Source: Turritopsis dohrnii
Lineage: Eukaryota; Cnidaria; Hydrozoa; Anthoathecata; Oceaniidae
DNA length: 64,000 bases
Assembly (NCBI GenBank): GCA_027922465.2
Contig: BQMF02000063.1
Location: 186,001 to 250,000 of the forward strand
Direction of reading: 5' to 3'
The notes beneath the pieces are model-generated. The model was not told where the DNA came from, made no database searches, and saw nothing but the letters and a program-made list of their open reading frames with translations. The position numbers and the translations under genes were made by a program. Shown piece after piece: positions 47,901-58,543 of the stretch (positions within the stretch are counted from its first letter, which is position 1; every line of letters begins with the position of its first letter).

Positions 47901-50900
47901 CCTTCTTCGACTCTCATTATTTCACTGTTGGCTTTCCTGGTTAGTTCTCTGTTGTCACTATGAAACTAAATGTAAAAAAAATAGATTGTTCATTTTTTCG
48001 TTTAATTATGTATAAATTTATTTAATTATGTAAACTATTCACAGTAACTGTAAGTTAACATAAAGTTTACATAATTAACAATAATAAGCATCAGAAAATG
48101 TAGCACTTCACTCATTTTTTATGAACTCCTTAAAGGTGCATGCAGCACATCCCATTGACTATGAATACAAAGTAATGATAGAATAATTTTCTTACCACTG
48201 TACCCACCATTATGATCAAGGTGTGTTGTTATTAATTTATCTGGTATTATGAAATAAACCACCTATTTTTCAGTGGATTTGTTTTACCAATATGACGATA
48301 ACAACATTTTTGGACTTTTAGTTACAAATGATCTTTTTGATATGTCCAACGGAAACTATAAAGCAAAGTAAGCAATGTTTGTTCATTTTCCAGAATTTTT
48401 TCAAGAATATGTGGATAAATCCAAGCCAATGCTATTTAAAGGAATCTATAAACAATTGAAAGCTGTGCAATATTGGAATGACGACGAGTACCTTGGTAAC
48501 AATGATTTTGCTGAAAAGGAAATTGTGTATGTTGAGCCATATCTAAAGGAGAATCGTACTGCATATGGTTATGAGATGTCGTTTAAGAATTTTACACAGA
48601 CATACAAAAAAAATGGAGGGGTGATGTTTAGTACCATTCCGAAACACTTAATGTAAGAGTTTTTGCTTGTGAATATGTGACTATCCATGGGGAAAAAAGT
48701 ACATTCGATTTACCGATATGCGGAAATTACTGGTAACTCAGGGTTCACAGCGTCTGGAAAATCAGGGGAAAAACTGTTTGACAAGAAATTTCTGGAAAGT
48801 CAGGGAAATTCAGGGGAAAAAAGTCTTTTTGCTCTTTAGGTCAGGGAAAGTCATGGAAAACTTTCATAAGATTGTTAATAAAAGTATCTATTACTGAATT
48901 TGCTCAATGATAATTTCATTTTTACCCAATCATCTATCAATATTCTGGGTTTTTTTTCGTTTCAGAGTTAACTAACATAGTATAGTTGTTTCACTGAGAT
49001 TTGACAATATCTTCAATCTTAATTTAAAATGTTTTATCCCTTCTCTAGCATGTAAATTGATACTTCTGAATGTGTCATCTTGACTCTGGCAGTTTAAGTA
49101 GGCAATAAAGTCAGGGAAAACAATGTGTTTTTAAAGAAAAGTCAGGGAAAATGATATGTGTTTTTACTCCTTAAAGTCAGGGAAATATTTTGGGAAAAGT
49201 GCTATGAACACTGTAACTGTTAACTTAAGATTTTTTTACTGATTGCCGGTAATTTTAGTAATATATCAGTAAATTTGCAGCTTTACTGATTTGTGATTTG
49301 TTGGTAGCGTATCAGACGTATGGTAAAGTTGCTAATTGATAGCGATAACTTGTTTTCAATAAGAGTGCTAGAATGAAGTGCTGGAATCAACATAACTTTC
49401 CTTGTACAACCTAGTAGCCTATACTGCAATAGCATTAATATTTTAGTCCAAAGATCCTGGAGGGGGCTGCATGCACACTTTTGCTATGGGAACTTTATTA
49501 AATGCTTAAATTTGGCTTCATGCTACTCTAAGAGAAAAATATAAGGGACATGCTTTATTTGCTTTGCATTGCATATTCATCTAAAAACATTCTTTTATGA
49601 CTTTTAAGTATTACGGAGGCAAAATGATTTTCAAATTATTACGCTAGAGCAGCCTAACACCATGAATGATAACTTACGTGTGATAGATGTTAAAGCTAGT
49701 TCTTTGCTCTTACTTTATGATAATTCACACTTGATAATTTACAAATAAAATTGGATCGATTTAGCTTATTGGTAAATTTACCGATAAAAGTATTGATCAA
49801 TTTACTTACCAGTAATTACAGATAATATAATTAGTTTACTACATTGTTTGCCGGTAAAATTACCAATATTATTTTACCGGTAAAGTAAAATGTACTTTTT
49901 TCTCCATGGACAGTCACATAATCTTGGTTGTATAGGGACTAATTTTGAGAATAAATCATTCAAAAGTTGATTTGAATTTTCACAAAATTTAGGAAAAATT
50001 AACATTTTCCCATAAGAAATATCAACATAAGTCATTTAATACACTTGTAAAATATTGCTTGTACTAATAAATTTTTTAGGATTACTTGTTTTCATAAACA
50101 AAATACACTTTCATTCTAGGCAAGATGTTTTGCTGCCAGCTCCACTGACCTGTAATGAAACTAGTAAACATGTACTTAATGTTGTGAGTGATTTCTAGGT
50201 TATTCTGAATCAAAACTGTTATTTTAAGCAAACACTACTTCAATAATATTATTACTACGCTTCCAGAATCTTCACATGAGTCAGGGTGGTACAAAATCAG
50301 TTGTATGCAGAGAAGACTTGGAAACTATATACTGTGCTTTGCAAGGAACAGTGGACTTCTTGTTAATTGAATACACGAAGAATAAAAACTACGTAATTGA
50401 TAATCTCCAAGGTGGATACTCGACTCTTGATGTTGAACGAGTGGATTATGTCAAGCATTCTCAACTTCGAAAAGTTGATCAATATTGGAAAGCTCAGCTA
50501 AAGGAAGGGGATTGTTTATACATTCCATACCGATGGTAAATATAACTTAAGATTCTGTCCTGGAAAGAAAGCTTCAACATTAAGGTAATTAATGCCTTTT
50601 TAAAGGAAAAAGGAAAAAGGTTGTCTGCATCATGGTTATTCACAATTTAGGTTTAAACAAATGAATGGTCATGCAAACAGCTATGGTCGGAATATTGGTT
50701 TAAATGTTTGGTTTTATCACTTGCATGATCATCGACCCGTAAATTGTCCAATGAATGAGTATGAAGCCACCTTAGATAAATTTTCATTCTTTGAAAATTT
50801 CGACAAACAATATGGAAATATGAAGATGCAAGATGAAGAGATCAAAATAGAATCAACTGATGAACAAGATCTAATTGAGATGACTCCTGAACTGGAACGC

Positions 50901-52636
50901 GGTTTTGATATTTTGTAAGGGAACTTTAATCATTTCCACTTTTTACAAACTACATGTATTCTCCTCAACATTCAAAAATGTAATAGATTTTTTTTGATAA
51001 TAACAATTGAAAAACCTTGTCTACTGCTTTGTAACTTCGATTACTTATCAAGGTAAAACCATAGACGAAGTACATTAATTACCAAAATTTTTGGACCCAA
51101 AAATTTCGGACGAAATATTTTCCGAAAAAAAAAATTCAGACGTTTTCGCCATGAATTTTTGAAGTAAGAATAAGACAGTCATTTGTTTTGTCAAAAACTA
51201 TTTGCTAGTACTATTTAATAGTACATATCAACTTCACATGGTATCCTCAAAACCTTCAAAAGGGTCTTGTGAAGGGAGAGTTATATCCTTAAATATGCGA
51301 AAAAAGAGGATTTCAAATCTTTTTTTCTGGTCTTCTGTAATTTCCACCTCATAAGAAATTTTGGACACTTAAATTTTGGATTACCAAAATTTCTGGACAT
51401 TAAAATTTTCTGTTGTGTTTTGTTTTGTCCGAAATTTTAGCCGTCCCAAAAATTTTTGCAATTAATGTATGTTTTTATGAGAATTTATTGTTCAAAATTC
51501 TACTATATATTACAGTAAATATTTTATTTTGTTTATCATTCAGAGAACGCTTCAAAAAGTATGTTTCCATTGTCAAGGATGGAAAAATATCTTTGCAAAA
51601 GTTTTTAAAGATAATTAGGAAGGTGAGTGTCACTTTTCATCTCAATTTGTATCTCAATAACTTTCCCCTGAAATATCACCATATCTATTTGAATTTTTAA
51701 GAAAATTATGATTTTTACTTTTCCATTTAGCTGAAACTATGTGTTTGTAATAAGACCGTAAATAGTTGTTTTGAAGTTTTGATATTGTTCTGGATTGTTT
51801 TTTGAAAGTAAAAACCGTATCAGCAAATGTGCTTAAAGTTCTAAAAAGTTATTAAAAAGTTCTTCAAATCTTGTTTTAAATCTCACTGTTGGAAAACAGG
51901 ACATGTTAAAAATGATTAGTTAGTGTAAGTAGGGTCTAACCAAAAAACATGCCTGTTTTTGTTTTGTTTAGTATCAACTGCATTTGTTTTAATGAATTTT
52001 TCTGTGCTTTTAGGATCGATCTATTTTAGCTAACCTTCCAGAAGAACCACAAACATTCCCAAAGTCTTTCTATATCCTGCCAGTGCAAGTGCGTATCCAG
52101 ACCTAGCACTAAATATTTACTTGTTTTAATGTAATGTTTGTTACTGAAAAATTGTAGATATGCCTAACATGTTTTGCAGATCTTCAAGAAACTTGATGTC
52201 AATATGGATAATTTCATAACTGATAAAGACTTTGATAAAATTTTTAACAGCAAACAGAAAATGGAGGTACACCAATAAAATGTTTACTGATTTCCTTTTT
52301 ATGAAGTGTCCAACTTTTTCCTTTCCTTTATGAAAACTAATAACACTTAACAATTTTATCCACAATAAACCTAGTTTTCTGATGCTTCTGGGTTTGTTTT
52401 AGAAATTACCACTGTATCTTGACTACCAAGTTGTCCGAATTCAGGATTATGTTGAGGACCTTGTGGAAGCAAAATACCATGGTAGTGATTTCTCCTAATT
52501 CAAAGTTTCTGCCTATTGTGAGTTAGTGTTGTTGAGTACCATGTTACATTTTGGCTTGTTTTTAGATGAACCAATGCATCTGTTTGAAGAGCGAATGATT
52601 GAGAAATTCCGATTGTGGCGAAAATTTGAATTATAA
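44938..52636 (+). CDS. JmjC/cupin_8-like ER-lumenal protein, upstream paralogue, ligand residues lost
   Basis: Exons: 44938-45085, 48394-48652, 50120-50183, 50267-50535, 50651-50914, 51544-51622, 52014-52088, 52180-52266, 52403-52481 and 52566-52636. They encode 464 residues with consistent phases. A signal peptide (MFLYIIATLGFCVCA) precedes DDPSQWPGHLEPFGSKQK. The JmjC/cupin region follows: FFQEYVDKSKPMLFKG; DVLLPAPLTC; HMSQGGTKSVVC; GGYSTLDVERVDY; EGDCLYIPYRWFKQ. At the Fe-binding positions the tandem paralogue has H-x-D and a distal H; this protein has Cys171-x-Glu173 and Lys249, and Val186 where a 2-oxoglutarate Lys is expected. An EF-hand loop (DVNMDNFITDKD) and the C-terminal KFEL follow. 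Predicted: non-catalytic, ER-lumenal, possibly calcium-binding. The ATG directly follows an in-frame TAA. Family assigned by motif memory; other cupin-like hydroxylases are possible. Confidence 0.85.
45309..47322. mobile_element. 2.0-kb inverted-repeat element in JmjC gene 1 intron 1
   Basis: Ends GGATTTTGATAAACAAAC and GTTTGTTATCAAAATCC are inverted, continuing into AATAAAATGTTAT / AACGTTTTATCG. Near both ends lie clusters of ATAACGTTAT-type palindromes (45364-45380, 46172-46205, 47160-47300). A 79-codon ORF at 46417 has no recognised domain. The repeat shared with 38868 lies inside at 46761-46860. No target duplication is certain. Confidence 0.55.
47323..48393 (+). other. Rest of JmjC gene 1 intron 1
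   Basis: No exon is recognised between the signal-peptide exon and 48394. The paralogue's exon 1 likewise joins directly to the homologous exon, supporting a simple long intron. ORF 47459-47785 is hydrophobic AT-rich translation and not supported. Confidence 0.4.
48676..49918. mobile_element. TA-flanked MITE in JmjC gene 1 intron 2, hosting a second element
   Basis: Ends TGTGACTATCCATGG and CCATGGACAGTCACA continue as GAAAAAAGTACATT / AATGTACTTTTTTC, with TA at both borders. Inner copies of TTACCGGTAA-type motifs lie near the right end. Inside is a separate element at 48739-49213. Confidence 0.65.
48739..49213. mobile_element. CAGGGTTCACAG element nested in the MITE
   Basis: 475 bp, ends CAGGGTTCACAGC / GCTATGAACACTG, flanked by TAACT (5 bp). 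The interior holds at least five imperfect AAGTCAGGGAAA units. hAT-like ends with a 5-bp duplication, as for the element in the THAP exon. Confidence 0.65.
51073..51467. mobile_element. TA-flanked MITE in JmjC gene 1 intron 5
   Basis: Ends CATTAATTACCAAAATTTTT and AAAAATTTTTGCAATTAATG, flanked by TA. CCAAAATTT and AAATTTTGG variants repeat inside. About 395 bp, no ORF. Confidence 0.65.
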
Positions 52637-52979
52637 ATTTGTTGTTCTGGATTATTTGGCGTGTCGCATAAATGTTTCTGTCAGTTTTTTTTTATATTTG
52701 ACCTGATGTACACATTTGTAAATAACATTAATCCAACTTATACATACAGTTTTTAAATGTTTTGTAGTTAGTTGTTAGATATTTTGTATACACGGAATCA
52801 TTTTTCGAAAAAAAAATACTTTTATATTTTAGTTTTAAGCAAACTTTTGATTTGCTGTATTCCAGAAATAGCTTTATTATAAAAATGTTGAACACTACTA
52901 CTTAACCCTACTACTTTTTTTGTATAACAGCTTTATACACACCGTTTTCCATTCAGACTTATAGCTTTATGCCTTTATA

Positions 52980-53458
52980 TGCACTCTTTTTTATAAGAAC
53001 CAGTAAAATCTGACCTGAGGCTTGCTGTTCTTATTTTTGGAGCCTTTTTCAGCCTGAATTGTTCTCATTTTGTTCTTCACTTTAAGAACATAGTTTCAAA
53101 TTTCAGCCTCATTTTGTGCTTGTTTATGGAACTTCCAGTAGAAAAGAAATAAATCTTTTTCAAAAACAGCTGGTAAAAAGCATGGTTGCTATTCGGTAAT
53201 GAGCCACTCTTCACATTCTTCACATTATTGAAGGTGAAAAAGAAACCAATAAGCATCTGAACCATTAAATTTACCAGACATTTTACCAGTGAGTAAGTTC
53301 ACATTATGAATTGTTTTTATTTTAAAAGAAAATTCAGTCTCAGGCTGTTCTTAATTTTTGGAACAATGATTTGAGCCTTAGATTGTTCTTATTTTGTTCT
53401 TATTTTTTGGCTGAGGCTCATGTTCTTATAAAAAATTGTTCTTATAAAAAAAAGCATG
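52980..53458. mobile_element. MITE between the two JmjC genes
   Basis: Inverted ends built on ATGCACTCTTTTTTATAAG and its complement (CTTATAAAAAAAAGCAT). CTGAGGCT and GTTCTTATTTT phrases appear in both halves. AATAAA at about 53147, within it, could be used as a poly(A) signal by the upstream gene. Confidence 0.5.
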
Positions 53459-53861
53459 TATCATCTCCAAAAGGTTCTGCATACAATTGTCCATAACATA
53501 GAGTGGCATGTTTTAGACATAGGCATGTTTTTTCTGTTATGAAATATGGAAAAGGTGGATTTTAATGTATATCTCAAAACTAATTCAACTGGAAAACTTC
53601 ATTGTCATGAAATTTTCATTGTCAATATTTTGCAGCAAGTATAATTCTAAAATTATAATGAAGACCAGGCCACATCTCAATTATAATTGTTGGGAACCCT
53701 GCTAGTCGTTAATGAAACCTAATTATTTTTATCTCTTCTGAAGTATCCACAATTGAGATGGGGAAAATATCACTAATCAGAAGTTTTGAATTATGTCAAA
53801 AAGTATTATTTTGTTAACCAACAGAAATACTTTCAGCTTTTTTTTCGTCTAGAGTTACAGA

Positions 53862-56800
53862 ATGTCTTTGCACGTGTTGTATAATGTGCTACTTGTATGT
53901 ATTTTTCATACATGTGCACATGATGGCACGGAAGATCTTCTCTCACAAGATCCATCTTTATGGCCTGGACATATGGAAGCCTTTGGTTCAAAACAAAAAA
54001 CAGTAGAGGTTGACCAAATTTTCGAGTGGCCAGACCCAATAAGTACGAATCTTCATTTTGCTTCCTTCACCATCTTGTGATCATCATAATAATTGCTTTT
54101 TTTAATTTAGCATTTTTCACAGAGTACGTTGAAGATAATAAACCAATATTGTTCAAGGGTTTAGCTAAACGATCACCTGCTTTTCACTTGTTTGATGATG
54201 AATATCTGCAATCATTCAGTGGTTCCGATCAAGAAATGGTTTTTGCAGAGGTAGAAAAAAAAGAGAACCGCACCAAGAAAGGTTTTACAACATCATTTAA
54301 AGAATTCATACAGAGATATCATACCGAAAATCTATACATGATTAATCCATTGCCAAAAGCATTGCAGTAAGTTTTTGTTTCTTCGCAAGTGTTTCCTATC
54401 TCTCCCATCTATAACTGCCCACCTTCACAATGCTTTGTTGTGATATTAACAATTTAAGGAAATAACACTATTAAAGTTTCAATTAAGAAGTTACGCTAAT
54501 GACGTTTAAAACGTGGTGGTTGTGTGTTAGTAAGTGAGAATGTAGTACAACCCCGTTTAGTTGGACTCTCAAGGATCTGTCTAAACAGGAGTCTGACTTA
54601 TCTTAACTATCTTCATAAGTTGCAGTCTCCTTTTTCACACTTTAATCAAGTCCACTTCTTCATGTATTTTCTGTTTATCTTTCAACCAAGCTTCCAAAGC
54701 TCATTTTAGAATATATTGGCACGAATAATTGCAGCATGTTGACTTCTTTCAGAATGTTGTAATTTTCTGTTAGCATTCATGTTTGTAGCTTTTATTTTGA
54801 CACCATTTTAAATTGAAATTTACAAACTGGACAAAAACGTTTTGATTTCAAAAAATGCATTTTGAACTTTTGATTGTTTAATGTTTGAATTTCGAAAAAG
54901 TTTGACTGAAGTGTTTTATTTAAGTTGAAGGTACCAAGAAAGCGGTCCAACTTAACGGGTCCAACTTAAGCGTTGTTGAACTGAATTGAACAATTTTTGC
55001 CTGAATTAGGTTCGAAAGTCCAAGAGGGACAAGTTTTTGGTCCAAGTAAGTGGGGAGTCTGCCTTGAATGGTGTCTGACATAATAGGGTTCTGCTGTATG
55101 TATGTCTTAGGAAAGATGTGTTGATTCCTGCACCTCTCAGATGTGAAGAGACAAGAAAATTGATGAGCAGCCAGGTAATTACGTAAAGCAATGTAAGCAT
55201 CAGTCAAGTTCTAAACTTCAGTGCATTTATTTGAACACATGGAAACCATGTAAGCCATATAACGGTGTTTAAGTTTAGATTTATTTGGTTTGCATATTCC
55301 AAGTTAATTTTGAAATACCACCACAGCTACACTATGCTCCACAGTTACACCACTCATTAAACTATTTGTTGTATAAAACTTGTCCATCCATGCTTATTCT
55401 CAGTCTATTGTGGGGACATTCATAATAGTGAGAACTACTTGCTAGTATGATTGAATTTATACTTTAACCCCGTTAATGTCATGTTCATATTAATGTTATA
55501 GATCAAACTCTCGTCTTTTTTTGAAAACCCTCCCTACTATCAAACTTTTGATAGATCAAGAATTAAGGTTTGATGGAAGAAAATATTTTGATGTTTTTGT
55601 GATCAGAGATAAACGTTTCCAGTAAGTGTTTGCCGGGATGTTTTGACATAGTAGTTTTGATTTGAATAGGTAACATGGCTTAGTAGTGGTGGCACGAAAT
55701 CTGTTCTTCACAATGATGACGTTGATAACATCAACTGTTTGTTTCGCGGAACTAAAGAGTTGTTTTTCATTGAGTACACTCGAAATAAACGATTTGTACC
55801 GATCGATCAACCGCAAGGTGGTTACTCCTCCCTTGATGTCGAAAAAGTCAATTACACAATGTACCCAACACTGCGTTATGTTGATCAATATGCTCATGCT
55901 ACAATGGAAGAGGGTGATTGCGTGTTTATTCCGTATCACTGGTTTCATCAAGTGAATTCCAAGAAAAATGAGAAAGGGCAAAACCTGGCTGTCAATGTGT
56001 GGTTCACTCACGTGTATGGCCATCAACCAAGTAACTGTACTCTTACGGAAGTGGAGGCTACCTTGGATAAGTACGTGTTTGCAGATGACGAGAACAGACA
56101 GGAGAGGGGTGAAAGTGATGATGCAACAGACAATAGTGAGGATGGACATCCAGGCATTTTGTGAGTATGTGAAATGATTTCAAGATATTGCATAAACTCT
56201 AACACATTCTTCCAATGTTGGTCTCTAGTAACCTATATTGACGCAATTGTTTCTATCATACAGTTCATGTGACAAATTGAGTTCATTAAAACTTCATGGT
56301 GAAAACCTTGTTAAATTTGCTTGGGTCAGTGAGCATTAAATTACGTCATGCCTCGTTCTTTCAAACATTTTTATAAGACTTTCCTGCAAAAAGTTTGATG
56401 AACTCAAATTGTCCCATGAAACTACTCTATGCTATGCAAGATGATATGGTTCCCTCTTAGAAGTCATTTTTTGGAATACTTGCAAAAAACGAAAAAGAAA
56501 GCAATTAACTTCAAAACATTCTTGATTTTACTTGAAAGGGTAAGTGCTTTGTTTTCATCAGAATTTCTTTCTATTTTGTTTCTTCCGGTCCTTCCTATAA
56601 ACCCCTGTGCGATTTCGTTTTGCCGGGTCCTTTTCTAATGCGCGTGTAAGGTTTTAATTCACTGGTATCTTCTTGTAATGTGCACATAATTCTAAACAAA
56701 ATATTCGTGCTAATTTTCTAAGTGGGAACAATCTAACTAGTCCCTCAAGATTCTTGTATCATCCGAGGGGTTTGCTTTCGACATTTTTTTAATTGATTTG

Positions 56801-58543
56801 ATTTGTAATTTGTAATTTATTTCAAAATAAAGTAGAGTCAATTACTTCGGCTGCATCTTACACTGGCCTTTTGCAGCACACGTGTGTGGTTCTCTGTGAA
56901 CTAATAAACCGTCGAGGAAGACAACATTTTTCGAAAGGAATAAACAGTCTTTTCGCAAAACGTTAATTACCCTCTTGAATTTTAGTAATTGTCTAGCCTA
57001 TTGTACTTACGCTTGATCGGTGCGTTAAATATAGCCTTAAATCTGTCTAATAGCTGTAGTTGTAAATTACTGTTCTATTGTTTACGGGGCTTTGTTAAGT
57101 TACTTTAATTAGTCTGTTAATTGCAAGTTATTAAGATGTTTCGGAACATTTTTGGCATAGGTGTTATGCAATTTTGGCAAGGCTCCGATCGTAAGTGGAT
57201 GCAAATACATATCTCTCAGAGTCATTCATTCAGTCGCATGCACCTGTAACGGAGGAATAGGTTTTGAATGAACCTCAGGGAAATGATTATTGCGTATATT
57301 TATGTGTATGTGTTTTTTTTTAAATACTGCTGAATTGTGCTTTCATGTTATCACTCCAACGGACATAGATTGTGCATCGTTTTCACCTAAGGTTTGAGTG
57401 AATCGATTTTTTATGAGAGTAAATATCAATTCATGGGAGCGATACAACTGATTGAATGGCTTTCTTCAAGGGGTTTTGCGGAAAGGTTTTGCTTCTACAT
57501 GAATTCATATAAGCAACAGCTATTCTCATTGACCGCTTCGCTATATTTAACAACCAATACGTCAGCTTTGATGCGGCCGATTGTGATTTGTTATATATTT
57601 TACACGGCCGTATTTTAATCACATTCTAGGATCGTATGATTAACGGAGAAAAGTTTCAATTGGAAGAACATCCAAAAGAGTACCAAGAACTCGGCGCAGA
57701 AGTAAAGTTTCCCTTATTCAAAATCTCCATAATAAGTTGTACAACTACCATCATGAAATACTATATAGTTATTTTATTTTGGATTCGCATAAGCGTTCCT
57801 TAATGTGTCATTGAAAGTATCAGTTTCGTTCGTCAAGCCCTTTTATTTTTCCATTGAGATATCTTTAATGATGGTCTCTCGTTGCATTCTGGCAGTTGCG
57901 TGACATATTAAAGGAGATATTTGAACAACTGCCAATCCCTACGAAATCCTGCTTTTCCCGATTCAATTTTCTTTAGTTGCTTCTCGCTAATTTCTGTTCA
58001 ATGTTTCAACATTTTTTAGATTTTTACGTTACTAGATGTAAATCACAATGCCATCATAAACATAGAGGATTTTGAGCAATGGCAAAAACTATGGGACAGT
58101 GATAGAAATGACGTATTGGTAAGCACTGACGTTTCCATGGCAACTAATTTTCCCCCTCCCACGTCACTGACATTGATTGCAACAGCTGTGAAAAAATCTT
58201 TGTAGCTCGAACGTTAAGAGTGAAAGAAAATCGGAAATTAAGAGATGTGTTTGATCGTTTAGAACATAGAAAAGGATTTAAATAAGCATGCAGCAAGACT
58301 AGAAGATTATTTTGAAGATCTGGTTGAAGACTTTAGGCGAGGTATGGATGTTACAATATTTTCATCCCTGTTTTTTTTATTATTATTATTATTTTATGTC
58401 GAAGATTAATCCGTGACATTGCCTTTTTTGTGACAGAAATGACCCGACAGCAACGACCGATGACGACAGAAACAGCTCGACAACAACGACGTATGACGAC
58501 TGACGTAGAAGATACAAAATCATCTGAAAAGTCCGAACTGTGA
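53862..58543 (+). CDS. JmjC/cupin_8-like ER-lumenal protein, downstream paralogue, active-site residues kept
   Basis: Exons: 53862-54042, 54111-54366, 55111-55174, 55670-56160, 56461-56539, 57630-57701, 58020-58118, 58263-58341 and 58437-58543. They encode 475 residues. The order matches the upstream gene: signal peptide (MSLHVLYNVLLVCIFHTCAH), DPSLWPGHMEAFGSKQK, FFTEYVEDNKPILFKG, DVLIPAPLRC, then LSSGGTKSVLHNDDVDN with H181-x-D183, RGTKELFFIEY with Lys196, and EGDCVFIPYHWFHQV with distal H260. These are the expected Fe(II) triad and a candidate 2-oxoglutarate lysine of a JmjC hydroxylase. An EF-hand-like loop (DVNHNAIINIED) and a basic Gln/Arg-rich tail end in KSEL. Inferred role: 2OG/Fe-dependent oxygenase in the secretory pathway; substrate unknown. 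The exon holding the triad is a single 491-nt exon here but is split in the paralogue. Confidence 0.87.
54548..55096. mobile_element. pogo/Tigger-like MITE in JmjC gene 2 intron 2
   Basis: About 549 bp between TA dinucleotides, ends CAACCCCGTTTAGTTGGACT and ATAATAGGGTTCTGCTG (imperfect). TCCAACTTAACGGGTCCAAC and TCCAAGTAAGTGGGGAGTC phrases repeat inside, the style of pogo-like MITEs. Confidence 0.5.

Noticed and set aside
55556..56149. 197-codon minus-strand ORF
   Set aside because: It is antisense to the JmjC gene 2 catalytic exon; spliced plus-strand homology to the paralogue explains the region.
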